Below are positions 51,909 to 59,803 of a stretch of DNA of 64,000 nucleotides, piece by piece. The first letter of the stretch is position 1; every line of letters begins with the position of its first letter. Under the pieces are notes generated by a model. That model had not been told where the DNA came from, ran no database searches, and saw nothing but the letters and a program-made list of their open reading frames with translations. The stretch spans positions 4,951,119 to 5,015,118 of the forward strand of contig NZ_CP035042.1 in NCBI RefSeq assembly GCF_009834345.1, in the 5' to 3' direction. Both the position numbers and the translations under genes were made by a program. Source of the DNA: Billgrantia tianxiuensis. GTDB taxonomy: Bacteria > Pseudomonadota > Gammaproteobacteria > Pseudomonadales > Halomonadaceae.

Positions 51909-53261
51909 TCAGTAGCGGTCGTCGATGCGTTGGATGTCGTACTTGTCCATCAGGCGATACAACGTGACACGAGAGATCCCCATTTCTCTCGATGCCTTGG
52001 CGACGTTGTGCCGGTTGCGCTTCAGGGCGCTGATGATGGTGTTGCGTTCTGCTTGCTCGCGGATCTGCTCCAGCGAAGGAGGTCGATAAGGCTTGCTTGG
52101 GTTGCCGATGGGAATGTTCTCGGCCTCGATATAGGGCGGGTCGGACATGAGCATGGCGCGGCAGACCGTGTTCATCAGCTCGCGAATGTTGCCCGGCCAA
52201 TCGTGCTCCTGCAGCAGCGCCATGGCTTGGGGACTGAAGCCCACCAGGCCGGGGGGCCTGTACTGCTTGAACTGCTCGAAGAAGAGTTCGACGAGCGGTC
52301 TGATGTCTTCCTTCCTCTCGCGTAGCGGTGGTATCCGGATCTCGAGCACGTTCAAGCGGTAGAAGAGATCCAGCCGGAAGTTGCCTTCTTCCACCAGTGT
52401 GGGAACATGCCGATTGGTGGCGGCGACGATGCGGACGTCTGCCTTCGTCTCCTTGTGGCTACCCAAGCGAGAGATGCTACGGCTCTCGATGAAGCGCAGG
52501 AAAGTAGACTGCAGGTCGTAGGGCAGCTCGCTGACTTCATCCAGAAACAAGGTCCCTCCGGAAGCGGCCTCGATCTTTCCCATGCGACGACAGTGGGCAT
52601 CCGTGAACGCGCCTCTTTCGAAGCCGAACAGTTCGGATTGGATGAGGCTGGCCGGGATGGCGCCGCAATTGACGGTGACGAAGGGGGCCTGGGCGCGCGG
52701 CGAGAGTTCATGGATGGCTCTGGCAGCCAGCTCCTTGCCGGTACCTGACTCACCGGTGATGAACACGGGGGCATCGACGCCTGCCAAGGTGCGTAGCTGT
52801 TCGAAGACTCGGTGCATGCCGGGCGTATGACTGATCATGCATCTTCTGGAAACGTTGAGTCTCGTCTCCTGCTTGATGCGTGAGGCAATGGCTTGCCGCT
52901 TGGCGATGTGACGCAAGAGACAGGCTAGGCCAGGTAAATCTTCCTGTTGATGGACGCTATGGAACATCCGGCCCAGGGCAAGCCGAAGAGCCGAAGTCAT
53001 GGCTTGTCGGGGATCGATCAGCGCCACCCATTCGAAGCCGCTGTCGAGAAGGAGATTCTCCACTTCGGGTAGATGCGTCGAATCCTCCTCCTGAAGATGG
53101 ATGAGGCCGACGTCGAACTCCCTTTTCGCCATGATTCGCCAAGCTTTGGAAAGGCTCTCTGCAGGCGAGACGAAGTAGCCCTGTGCACATAGCGCCACTT
53201 GAATTTTTCTCGAACGGTCGGAAGTCCGGTCCACCAGTATGATGTTGGGTTGCGTTTCCAT
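51909..53261 (-). CDS. VpsR/FleQ-like AAA+ transcriptional regulator with an altered sigma54 loop
   Basis: A 450-residue protein: degenerate receiver-like N-terminus (residues 1-125), AAA+ domain with Walker A GESGTGKE (170-177) and Walker B GTLFLDE, and a Fis-type HTH (ISRVTLYRLMDKYDI). The phosphorylation Asp of the receiver is replaced (GLIHLQ near residue 55). The sigma54-contact loop at 217-222 reads GAFTDA instead of GAFTGA, as in regulators that work with sigma70 (VpsR-type). It follows the second LuxR gene by 54 bases. Confidence 0.85.
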   Translation of the reverse strand: METQPNIILVDRTSDRSRKIQVALCAQGYFVSPAESLSKAWRIMAKREFDVGLIHLQEEDSTHLPEVENLLLDSGFEWVALIDPRQAMTSALRLALGRMFHSVHQQEDLPGLACLLRHIAKRQAIASRIKQETRLNVSRRCMISHTPGMHRVFEQLRTLAGVDAPVFITGESGTGKELAARAIHELSPRAQAPFVTVNCGAIPASLIQSELFGFERGAFTDAHCRRMGKIEAASGGTLFLDEVSELPYDLQSTFLRFIESRSISRLGSHKETKADVRIVAATNRHVPTLVEEGNFRLDLFYRLNVLEIRIPPLRERKEDIRPLVELFFEQFKQYRPPGLVGFSPQAMALLQEHDWPGNIRELMNTVCRAMLMSDPPYIEAENIPIGNPSKPYRPPSLEQIREQAERNTIISALKRNRHNVAKASREMGISRVTLYRLMDKYDIQRIDDRY

Positions 53262-53315
53262 ATCGGGATATCCCTATGGGTGCGCTCCTATTCTTCTTTT
53301 TCTTTCCCGACCGAT

Positions 53316-53987
53316 TCAGTGCCTCGATTCTCGCTTGTAGCTGGGGGGAACGCTGAACAGGTTCCTTCTCGCCCAGTTCATGGCTTGTAGTCGGTTATGT
53401 ACTTTGATTTTTCGGAAGATATTGTAGAGATGGGACTTGACGGTATGCTCACTGACGAACAGCTTTTCGGCTATTTCCGAATTGGTGGCTCCGGTACCGA
53501 GCAGACCGATGATCTCCAACTCGCGCTGCGTCAGGCCGCATGCGGGACGATAGGAATTCATCTGCTGCCGACGCAGGAGCTGTATCATGCGTGACATCAA
53601 GGTGCGAGACATCCATAGGTTCCCGCTGCGAAGTGCTTCGATTCCCTTGCAGATCAGATCGACGCTGTCATTGCGGTAAAAGATACCTTGTAGGTTGAGC
53701 GAGGAAAGCAGTTCGACGGCGTGCCCTTCGTCGCGGACATTGAACGCGGCAAGACTGACATTTTCCTTGCCATCCGCGGCGTTTTGCCATTTCTGCATGC
53801 TCGCTTCGCTCAAGTGATCCAGATCCAGAATCACCAGTACCACCTCATCTTCTGCCATGGAGGGCATGGCTTCGGTATCGACAGCAATGACTTCATGGTC
53901 GAGCTGATGTTGCAGGTGCTCGATGAACAGCTTCGATTGAGGGTTGGTGGCGGTAACGAGAAGAATCCGGTAATCCATGGTTGTCAT
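53316..53987 (-). CDS. Second CsgD/VpsT-family LuxR-type regulator with a c-di-GMP motif
   Basis: A 223-residue paralogue of the csgD product, colinear along its whole length (ILDLDHLSEASMQKW; TQRELEIIGLLGTGATNSEIAE; RKIKVHNRLQAMNWARR). Residues 125-128 read WMSR, again matching the W[FLM][TS]R motif. It heads a unit with the AAA+ regulator and the FapF-like channel, so it probably controls the Fap-like system. GGGAGGGG lies 5 bases before ATG 53987. Confidence 0.9.
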   Translation of the reverse strand: MTTMDYRILLVTATNPQSKLFIEHLQHQLDHEVIAVDTEAMPSMAEDEVVLVILDLDHLSEASMQKWQNAADGKENVSLAAFNVRDEGHAVELLSSLNLQGIFYRNDSVDLICKGIEALRSGNLWMSRTLMSRMIQLLRRQQMNSYRPACGLTQRELEIIGLLGTGATNSEIAEKLFVSEHTVKSHLYNIFRKIKVHNRLQAMNWARRNLFSVPPSYKRESRH

Positions 53988-54486
53988 GCTCGCCCCTCCC
54001 TTTTATTCGAACTTCTAAATGTAAAAAAATGTAAAAATCCTTTGCATATGGGAGTCTCGGTCATAAATGACAAAGATGTTAATACGTCTTTTGCATATAG
54101 AAGTCGGTATTTATTCTTGTTGGATCTAGTTTCTCATACTGATCGGTTCCATCTGCTGGTACCAGCCTGCTGATGGAAGTACTTTTACAGACTCATATGC
54201 CGCGAAAAAAATCATATGCAACAGCTGGTTGCGTGGGTTTTGTCCTGGGCCATTGGGGCGAGGTCACGCTAAGTTTGCCGTTACCGCTCTTTCTGGCAGT
54301 ATTAGAGCGTTACACGATGAGTTGGCTGTTTTTCCTTCTTTCTACTGACAAGCCTCTTCCAACTGCCTTCTCATCTGAAACGTTTTTTTACAATTCGAAA
54401 ATATGACGTAGCCGCACCAGGGTGTGAGGCCACGCCCGTACCGGGATATACCGACAGTACGGGGCATGGACCTTCTGGGGGAGGCG
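53988..54486. promoter_or_regulatory. AT-rich intergenic region with CATATG-centred repeats
   Basis: About 500 bases with no convincing gene. TTTGCATAT occurs as a direct repeat at 54041-54049 and 54090-54098, each followed within a few bases by AGTC, and CATATGC occurs at 54194-54200 and 54213-54219. These likely serve as regulator binding sites for the 53.3-54.0 kb regulator unit. A short ORF at 54173-54406 looks like chance. Confidence 0.5.
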
Positions 54487-55854
54487 TCAGGCGGACGAGA
54501 GGGAAATGGAAGTGTCGCTGTTGCGCGTCAGTTGATGCTTCTCCATGAGGCGGTAGAGAGTTACACGGGACACGCCCAGCTCATCTGCCGCCTTCTTGAC
54601 CTTGTGCTTGTTGCGACGCAGGGCGCAGATCAATGCTTCCTTTTCCGCGTTGTTGCGCGCCTCCTCGAGAGTGACGACGTTTCGGTTCAGGGTGCGTCGC
54701 TCCAGCCCCAGATCGGTGGGCTTGATCAAGCGCTGCTCGCACATGACCATGGCACGACGCACCCGGTTGATCAGCTCGCGGATATTGCCCGGCCAGTGAT
54801 ATTGACGCATGAGAGCTAGGGCCTCCTGGCTGAAGCCGCGAACCTTCATGGATTTCTCTTCGATGAATTTGTCGAAGAAGAACTTGGCCAGGATCTCGAT
54901 ATCCTCCTGGCGCTCCCTGAGCGGGGGGATATCGACTTGCAGCACGTTGAGCCGATGATAGAGGTCCTCGCGGAAGCGACCTTCCTCCACGGCTTTCTCG
55001 AGATTCACGTGGGTGGCGGATAGAATACGGACATCGACACGGATCTCGTCGAGGGCACCGATACGCTGGATGGTTTTCTCCTCCAGAAACCGCAGTAGAT
55101 TGACCTGCAGTTCCAGGGAGAGATCCCCTATTTCATCCAGGAATAGCGTGCCTCCCGCTGCCGCCTCGATCTGCCCAATCTTCTGCTGGCTGGCGCCGGT
55201 GAAGGCACCCTTTTCATGTCCGAACAGTTCGGACTGGATCAGGTTGCTGGGCAAGGCGCCACAGTTTACTGCGACGAAGGGAGCCGAAGCGCGCGTCGAT
55301 CGTGCGTGAATGGCACGGGCGGCAAGCTCCTTGCCCGTTCCTGACTCGCCGCTGATGAATACGGGGGCATCGACGGAGGCGACACGCCGGATGGTGTCGA
55401 ACACTTTCTGCATGGCGGGTACGGTTCCCACCATCTCGAACTCCGCTTCCTGGGGTTTGGCAGTGCTCTCTTCGGTCCTGAGCCGCTTCATGGCTGCGGC
55501 ATGTTGCATGAGGCAGTCAACTTGGTCGATATCGATGGGCTCCGACTGAAAAGCCATGAAGACGCTACCCAGGATCTTGCACAGCACCGGGTCGTCAAGT
55601 TCCGGTTCGCGCAACAGCGCCATCCACTCCATGTCTGAGCGAATGACGAGTCGCTCGATCTGCTTAAGGTCTTCATGGCTTTCATGCAGGCAAAGAATAC
55701 CCGCTTCATGTTCGGTTTCGTTGAGCCGAGCCACCGCCTGGGACAGGGTATCTGCCGTGTTGATGTGCCATCCCTTTTCCTGCATGCGCTCAACGAATGC
55801 TAGCTGGTCGTTGCCCAGCGATCCCACCATCAAGAGTCTTGCCTTGTTATCCAT
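54487..55854 (-). CDS. Sigma54-dependent AAA+ regulator with a degenerate receiver
   Basis: A 455-residue paralogue of the 51.9-kb regulator. Receiver-like N-terminus with Cys in place of the phospho-Asp (AGILCLHES), Walker A GESGTGKE (169-176), intact GAFTGA at 216-221, and Fis HTH (LGVSRVTLYRLMEKHQ). Thus this one can contact sigma54 and could activate the promoter near 47.6 kb. Regulation probably involves a ligand (e.g. c-di-GMP), not phosphorylation. Confidence 0.88.
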   Translation of the reverse strand: MDNKARLLMVGSLGNDQLAFVERMQEKGWHINTADTLSQAVARLNETEHEAGILCLHESHEDLKQIERLVIRSDMEWMALLREPELDDPVLCKILGSVFMAFQSEPIDIDQVDCLMQHAAAMKRLRTEESTAKPQEAEFEMVGTVPAMQKVFDTIRRVASVDAPVFISGESGTGKELAARAIHARSTRASAPFVAVNCGALPSNLIQSELFGHEKGAFTGASQQKIGQIEAAAGGTLFLDEIGDLSLELQVNLLRFLEEKTIQRIGALDEIRVDVRILSATHVNLEKAVEEGRFREDLYHRLNVLQVDIPPLRERQEDIEILAKFFFDKFIEEKSMKVRGFSQEALALMRQYHWPGNIRELINRVRRAMVMCEQRLIKPTDLGLERRTLNRNVVTLEEARNNAEKEALICALRRNKHKVKKAADELGVSRVTLYRLMEKHQLTRNSDTSISLSSA

Positions 55855-56335
55855 TATCGCTCGTCCCTTTTCGAATCCTTCGATATTAAAGCAAGCGTTA
55901 GGTATCTTTTCTTTACGTTGTCGATACGTTTTCTAAATTAGATAGTCTTGGGTCGCCTATGGTCCATAACATTGTTTAACTACTCATGGTCATACAGACT
56001 TTGCTGATCGAACCTCATGGCTTGGCGTTACCTCGTGGGGTCCAGCGGTTGCGTGAAAGCTTGTGCGCTTCCGGCGCCTGCATCATGGCAATTTTGCAGT
56101 GACGTCCTGCAGTGGCACTGCCCGAGGCTGGATGTAAAGATAGGTTACAGGAATGCGTACAACAAGCCCGCATGCCCAATGTGCTGTACCGGCTTTGCCA
56201 ACTGTTTCTGGCCGTTCTATTTCCTGGCCGTTCTATTGCAGAACGCCGCCCATGGGCCGGAAGAGAGATTGGTTCAGCCCAGGTCCCGGCTCGTGTAATA
56301 TGATTGCCTGCTGTACTTCTTAGCGAGGAGGCATC
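55855..56335. other. Intergenic region with a 16-bp tandem duplication
   Basis: About 480 bases between the regulator (leftwards) and rdgB (rightwards). It contains a duplicated CTGGCCGTTCTATT (56207-56220 and 56223-56236). No gene is supported; the ORF at 56017-56298 lacks codon bias and a ribosome site. Confidence 0.5.
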
Positions 56336-56947
56336 GTGTCCCCTACCGATGAGCTGGTACTGGCCAGCGGTAACCCCGGCAAGATTCGGGAATTCAGTCA
56401 GCTTTTCGCGGCCCTTGGGTTACGTATCCGGCCTCAATCGGAATACGGCGTGGTCGACGTCGAGGAAACCGGCCTCACCTTTGTCGAGAATGCTCTGCTC
56501 AAGGCGCGTGAGGCCAGTCGCAGCAGCGGCCTGCCTGCCTTGGCCGACGATTCGGGACTCGAGGTCGATGCCCTGTCGGGGCAACCGGGTATCTATTCGG
56601 CACGCTACGCCGGCGAGCCCAAGAGCGATGTACGCAACAATGCCAAGCTGCTCGAGGCCTTGGACGGCCTTTCCGGTCACCAGCGCAGCGCGCGCTATTG
56701 GTGTGCCCTCGTCTACCTGCGCCATGCCGACGACCCGGTGCCGCTGATCGTCCAGCGTAGTTGGGAAGGAGAGATCCTCGAGCGGCCACGCGGTGAGGGT
56801 GGATTCGGCTACGATCCGCTGTTCTGGCTGCCTGAGCGTGGCCTGAGCGTCGCCGAGCTTGCGGCCGAGGAGAAGAATCGTCTGAGCCACCGCGGCCGGG
56901 CCCTCGAGGCCATGGTCGCTGCGCTGCGCGATGCGTCCCAACGCTGA
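56336..56947 (+). CDS. rdgB: RdgB/HAM1-family dITP/XTP pyrophosphatase
   Basis: A 203-residue enzyme that hydrolyses non-canonical purine NTPs. It has the N-terminal [16 protein letters not shown] and [23 protein letters not shown] and [10 protein letters not shown] motifs of the family. It starts with GTG 56336, with GAGGAGG shortly before. The last base overlaps the hemW start (TGATGA). Confidence 0.96.
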   Translation: MSPTDELVLASGNPGKIREFSQLFAALGLRIRPQSEYGVVDVEETGLTFVENALLKAREASRSSGLPALADDSGLEVDALSGQPGIYSARYAGEPKSDVRNNAKLLEALDGLSGHQRSARYWCALVYLRHADDPVPLIVQRSWEGEILERPRGEGGFGYDPLFWLPERGLSVAELAAEEKNRLSHRGRALEAMVAALRDASQR

Positions 56948-58146
56948 TGACCGGCCTGACTTGTGACGCATCGGCACTACCGCCGCTGGCGCTCTACGTG
57001 CATGTACCCTGGTGCGTGCGCAAGTGTCCCTACTGCGATTTCAACTCCCATGGTGTGGGCAGAGGCGCCGAACTCCCGGAAGACGAGTATCTGGCGGCCC
57101 TGCTCGACGACCTCGACGCCGATCTGCCGCTGGCGGCTGGCCGTCGGCTCGGCAGCATCTTCATCGGTGGCGGCACGCCGAGCCTGATGTCGGCAGGCTT
57201 CTACGAGCGCTTCCTCGATGGGTTGACCCGGCGCCTGCCGCTCGCCGAGGATATCGAGATCACCCTGGAAGCCAATCCCGGCACGCTGGAGCGAGGGCGC
57301 TTTGCCGGCTATCGCGGGGCCGGTATCAATCGCTTGTCGCTCGGCGTACAGAGCTTCCAGCCGACTCAACTGGCGGCCCTGGGCCGCATCCATAGCGGTG
57401 AGGACGCCGTGGCGGCGGTCGAGGAGGCGCGTGCTGCCGGCTTCGACAATCTCAACCTCGACCTGATGCACGGCCTGCCGGAGCAGACCCCCGAGCTGGC
57501 CCTGGACGACCTGGAGCGCGCCTTGGCGCTCGCGCCCGAGCACCTCTCCTGGTACCAGCTGACGCTCGAGCCCAACACCGAGTTCCACTCCAGGCCGCCG
57601 GCGTTGCCCGAGGAGGAGACGTTGTGGGACATCCAGGATCTGGGGCACGAGCGGCTGGAGGCAGCGGGCTTCGTGCGCTATGAGATTTCTGCCTATGCGC
57701 AGCCGGGCCGGCGTTCGCGGCACAACCTCAACTACTGGTGCTTCGGCGACTACCTGGGCATCGGTGCCGGCAGTCACGGCAAGCTGAGTGGCTTCGACGA
57801 GTCGGGGCGGCTGCGGATCGAGCGGCGCTGGAAGGCGCGCCAGCCCGAAGCCTACTTGCGGCGTCGCCACGATCCTCGCGGCTTCGTCGCCGGCCACATC
57901 GAAGTCGGCGACGACGAGCTGCCGCTGGAGTTCGCCATGAACGCACTGCGCCTGGTCGAGGGCGTGGCCATGCGTGACTGGCAGGCGCATACGGCGCGGC
58001 CTCTTGCGGTGCTGGAGCGGCGGCTCGAGACGGCACGGAATAAAGGACTTCTCGTGGAAGATGCGCAGAGGCTTCAGGCTTCACCCCAAGGTCTATTATT
58101 CTTGAACGAGCTGCTGGCGCTCGTAAGCGCGTCCGGCGCAGAATGA
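56947..58146 (+). CDS. hemW: Radical SAM haem chaperone HemW
   Basis: A 399-residue protein with the radical-SAM CxxxCxxC motif CVRKCPYC near residue 23 and the HemN-like core (GGGTPSLM, NRLSLGVQSF). HemW binds haem and delivers it to respiratory enzymes; it lacks coproporphyrinogen oxidase activity in studied cases. Stop and start overlap with rdgB shows translational coupling. Confidence 0.95.
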   Translation: MTGLTCDASALPPLALYVHVPWCVRKCPYCDFNSHGVGRGAELPEDEYLAALLDDLDADLPLAAGRRLGSIFIGGGTPSLMSAGFYERFLDGLTRRLPLAEDIEITLEANPGTLERGRFAGYRGAGINRLSLGVQSFQPTQLAALGRIHSGEDAVAAVEEARAAGFDNLNLDLMHGLPEQTPELALDDLERALALAPEHLSWYQLTLEPNTEFHSRPPALPEEETLWDIQDLGHERLEAAGFVRYEISAYAQPGRRSRHNLNYWCFGDYLGIGAGSHGKLSGFDESGRLRIERRWKARQPEAYLRRRHDPRGFVAGHIEVGDDELPLEFAMNALRLVEGVAMRDWQAHTARPLAVLERRLETARNKGLLVEDAQRLQASPQGLLFLNELLALVSASGAE

Positions 58147-58174
58147 TCGCGTTTCCCTGACCTGGAGAGTGTCC

Positions 58175-58852
58175 ATGTTCAAAGCTTCCCGACTCGTTGC
58201 TCCTCTGGCGGCTGCCATCCTGGTGGCCGGCTGCGCTACGACCGACCCTTACTCGGGCCAGACCCAGCGTTCCAGCACCATGACCGGTGCCGGCGTCGGC
58301 GCGGCCGTGGGTGCCGCCGCCGGTGCACTTTCCGGCAGCGGCAGCACCAGCCGTCGCGACCGTGCGCTGATCGGCGCGGCCGTAGGTGCAGCGGCAGGTG
58401 CCGGCATTGGCGCCTACATGGATCGCCAGGAGCAGCAACTGCGCGAGAGCATGCGCGGCACCGGAGTCGAGGTGGAGCGGCGTGGTGACGACATCGTGCT
58501 CAACATGCCGAGCAGCGTGACCTTCGGCTTCGACTCCAGCGAACTGACCGTGCAGGCGCGCAACGCGCTCAACGACGTGGCCAACGTGCTGACCCAGTAC
58601 ACCGACACCCGGGTCAACATTGCCGGCCATACCGACAGCACCGGCAGCGTCAGCTACAACCAGCGGCTCTCCGAGCGGCGGGCCGAGTCGGTCGGCAATT
58701 ACCTGGCCCAGTCCGGGGTGGCGCGCAACCGCCTCTACATGACCGGTTACGGCCCCAGCCAGCCGGTTGCCAGCAATAATACGGAAGAGGGCCGCGCCCA
58801 GAACCGTCGCGTCGAGATCACCCTGTCGCCGATCGAGTCGCAGTTCCAGTAA
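58175..58852 (+). CDS. OmpA-family peptidoglycan-associated lipoprotein (YiaD-like)
   Basis: A 225-residue lipoprotein: signal peptide with lipobox LVAGC, a Gly/Ala-rich glycine-zipper region with two GAAVGAAAGA segments, and a C-terminal OmpA domain (VTFGFDSSELTVQARNAL, GHTDSTGSVSYNQRLSERRA) that binds peptidoglycan. It resembles YiaD. ATG 58175 has GGAG 7 bases upstream; an in-frame GTG at 58169 is less likely. Confidence 0.9.
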   Translation: MFKASRLVAPLAAAILVAGCATTDPYSGQTQRSSTMTGAGVGAAVGAAAGALSGSGSTSRRDRALIGAAVGAAAGAGIGAYMDRQEQQLRESMRGTGVEVERRGDDIVLNMPSSVTFGFDSSELTVQARNALNDVANVLTQYTDTRVNIAGHTDSTGSVSYNQRLSERRAESVGNYLAQSGVARNRLYMTGYGPSQPVASNNTEEGRAQNRRVEITLSPIESQFQ

Positions 58853-58872
58853 GCGGCTGCATGGCACTACTG

Positions 58873-58908
58873 CCTGGGCCCGCCACTCGCTGGCGGGCCC
58901 AGGTTTTT
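58873..58908 (+). terminator. Intrinsic terminator after the OmpA-family lipoprotein gene
   Basis: A perfect GC-rich hairpin (arms 58873-58885 and 58891-58903) followed by five T (58904-58908). Confidence 0.95.
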
Positions 58909-58936
58909 CCATCTTATTCACAACGGTTGACCCGAC

Positions 58937-59782
58937 ATGCTCTCCTATCAGCATGCCTATCACGCCGGCAACTTTGCCGATGTCCACAAGCATCTCACCG
59001 TGCATGCGGTCGTCGACCATCTGCTGCACAAGGCAGCGTCGATCACCTTCGTCGATACCCATGCCGGCCGTGGTCTCTATCCGCTGGACGCCAGCGAGAC
59101 CCAGCGCCTGGGGGAATACCGCCAAGGCGTGCTGCCGCTGTGGGAGGCGCGCCGGGGGCTGGCCGAAGAGCCGCTGCTGGCGAGCTGGCTCGAGGCGATC
59201 GCCAGCGTGCAGACCGATTCACGCCGGTTAGAGCAGTACCCCGGCTCGCCCTGGTGGCTAGGCCAGCGGCTGCGTCAGGACGATCGGCTGCAGTTGTTCG
59301 AGCTTCATCCGGGAGAGCATGAGCATCTGGCCCTGCAGCGGCTTCCCGCCAACGTCAGGCGGCTCCACGCCGACGGTCTGGCCGGCCTACTCGCCGGCCT
59401 GCCGGTGGCCACGCCACGCTTGTGTGTGCTGATCGATCCCAGCTACGAGCGCAAGGCGGAATATGGCGAAGTCGCCGAGACGCTGCTGACGACGATGCGA
59501 AAGGTGCGTCATGCCGTCGTGCTGGTGTGGTATCCGCTGCTGCCGGCGGCGCGTCACCTCGAGTTGCTCGAGCGACTGCGCGACGGCGGCCTGCGCAAGA
59601 TCTGGCGCAGCGAACTGACGCTGCGCGAGCCGGGCGAGGAGCGCGGCATGTACGGCAGCGGCATGCTGGTGGTGAATCCGCCCTGGGGATTGGACGAGCG
59701 CCTCGCCGCCGCCATGGCGCGGGTCACGCCGCTGCTGGGCGAGACGACCCGCTACGGGGGCGGCTGGTGGGTGGAGGAGTAG
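58937..59782 (+). CDS. rlmJ: 23S rRNA (adenine-2030-N6)-methyltransferase RlmJ
   Basis: A 281-residue protein starting MLSYQHAYHAGNFADVHKH, the signature of RlmJ (YhiR). The catalytic motif (IDPSYERKAEY) and YGSGMLVVNPPWGLDE near the C-terminus also match. It methylates A2030 of 23S rRNA. It is convergent with mnmE. Confidence 0.96.
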   Translation: MLSYQHAYHAGNFADVHKHLTVHAVVDHLLHKAASITFVDTHAGRGLYPLDASETQRLGEYRQGVLPLWEARRGLAEEPLLASWLEAIASVQTDSRRLEQYPGSPWWLGQRLRQDDRLQLFELHPGEHEHLALQRLPANVRRLHADGLAGLLAGLPVATPRLCVLIDPSYERKAEYGEVAETLLTTMRKVRHAVVLVWYPLLPAARHLELLERLRDGGLRKIWRSELTLREPGEERGMYGSGMLVVNPPWGLDERLAAAMARVTPLLGETTRYGGGWWVEE

Positions 59783-59803
59783 GAGCTGAGCTGGCAGGGC
59801 CGG

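Noticed and set aside
54173-54406. 77-residue ORF upstream of the second LuxR gene
   Set aside because: Overlaps putative regulatory repeats, has no Shine-Dalgarno site and no recognisable sequence.
56017-56298. 93-residue ORF upstream of rdgB
   Set aside because: Cys-rich random composition, includes a tandem duplication, no ribosome site.
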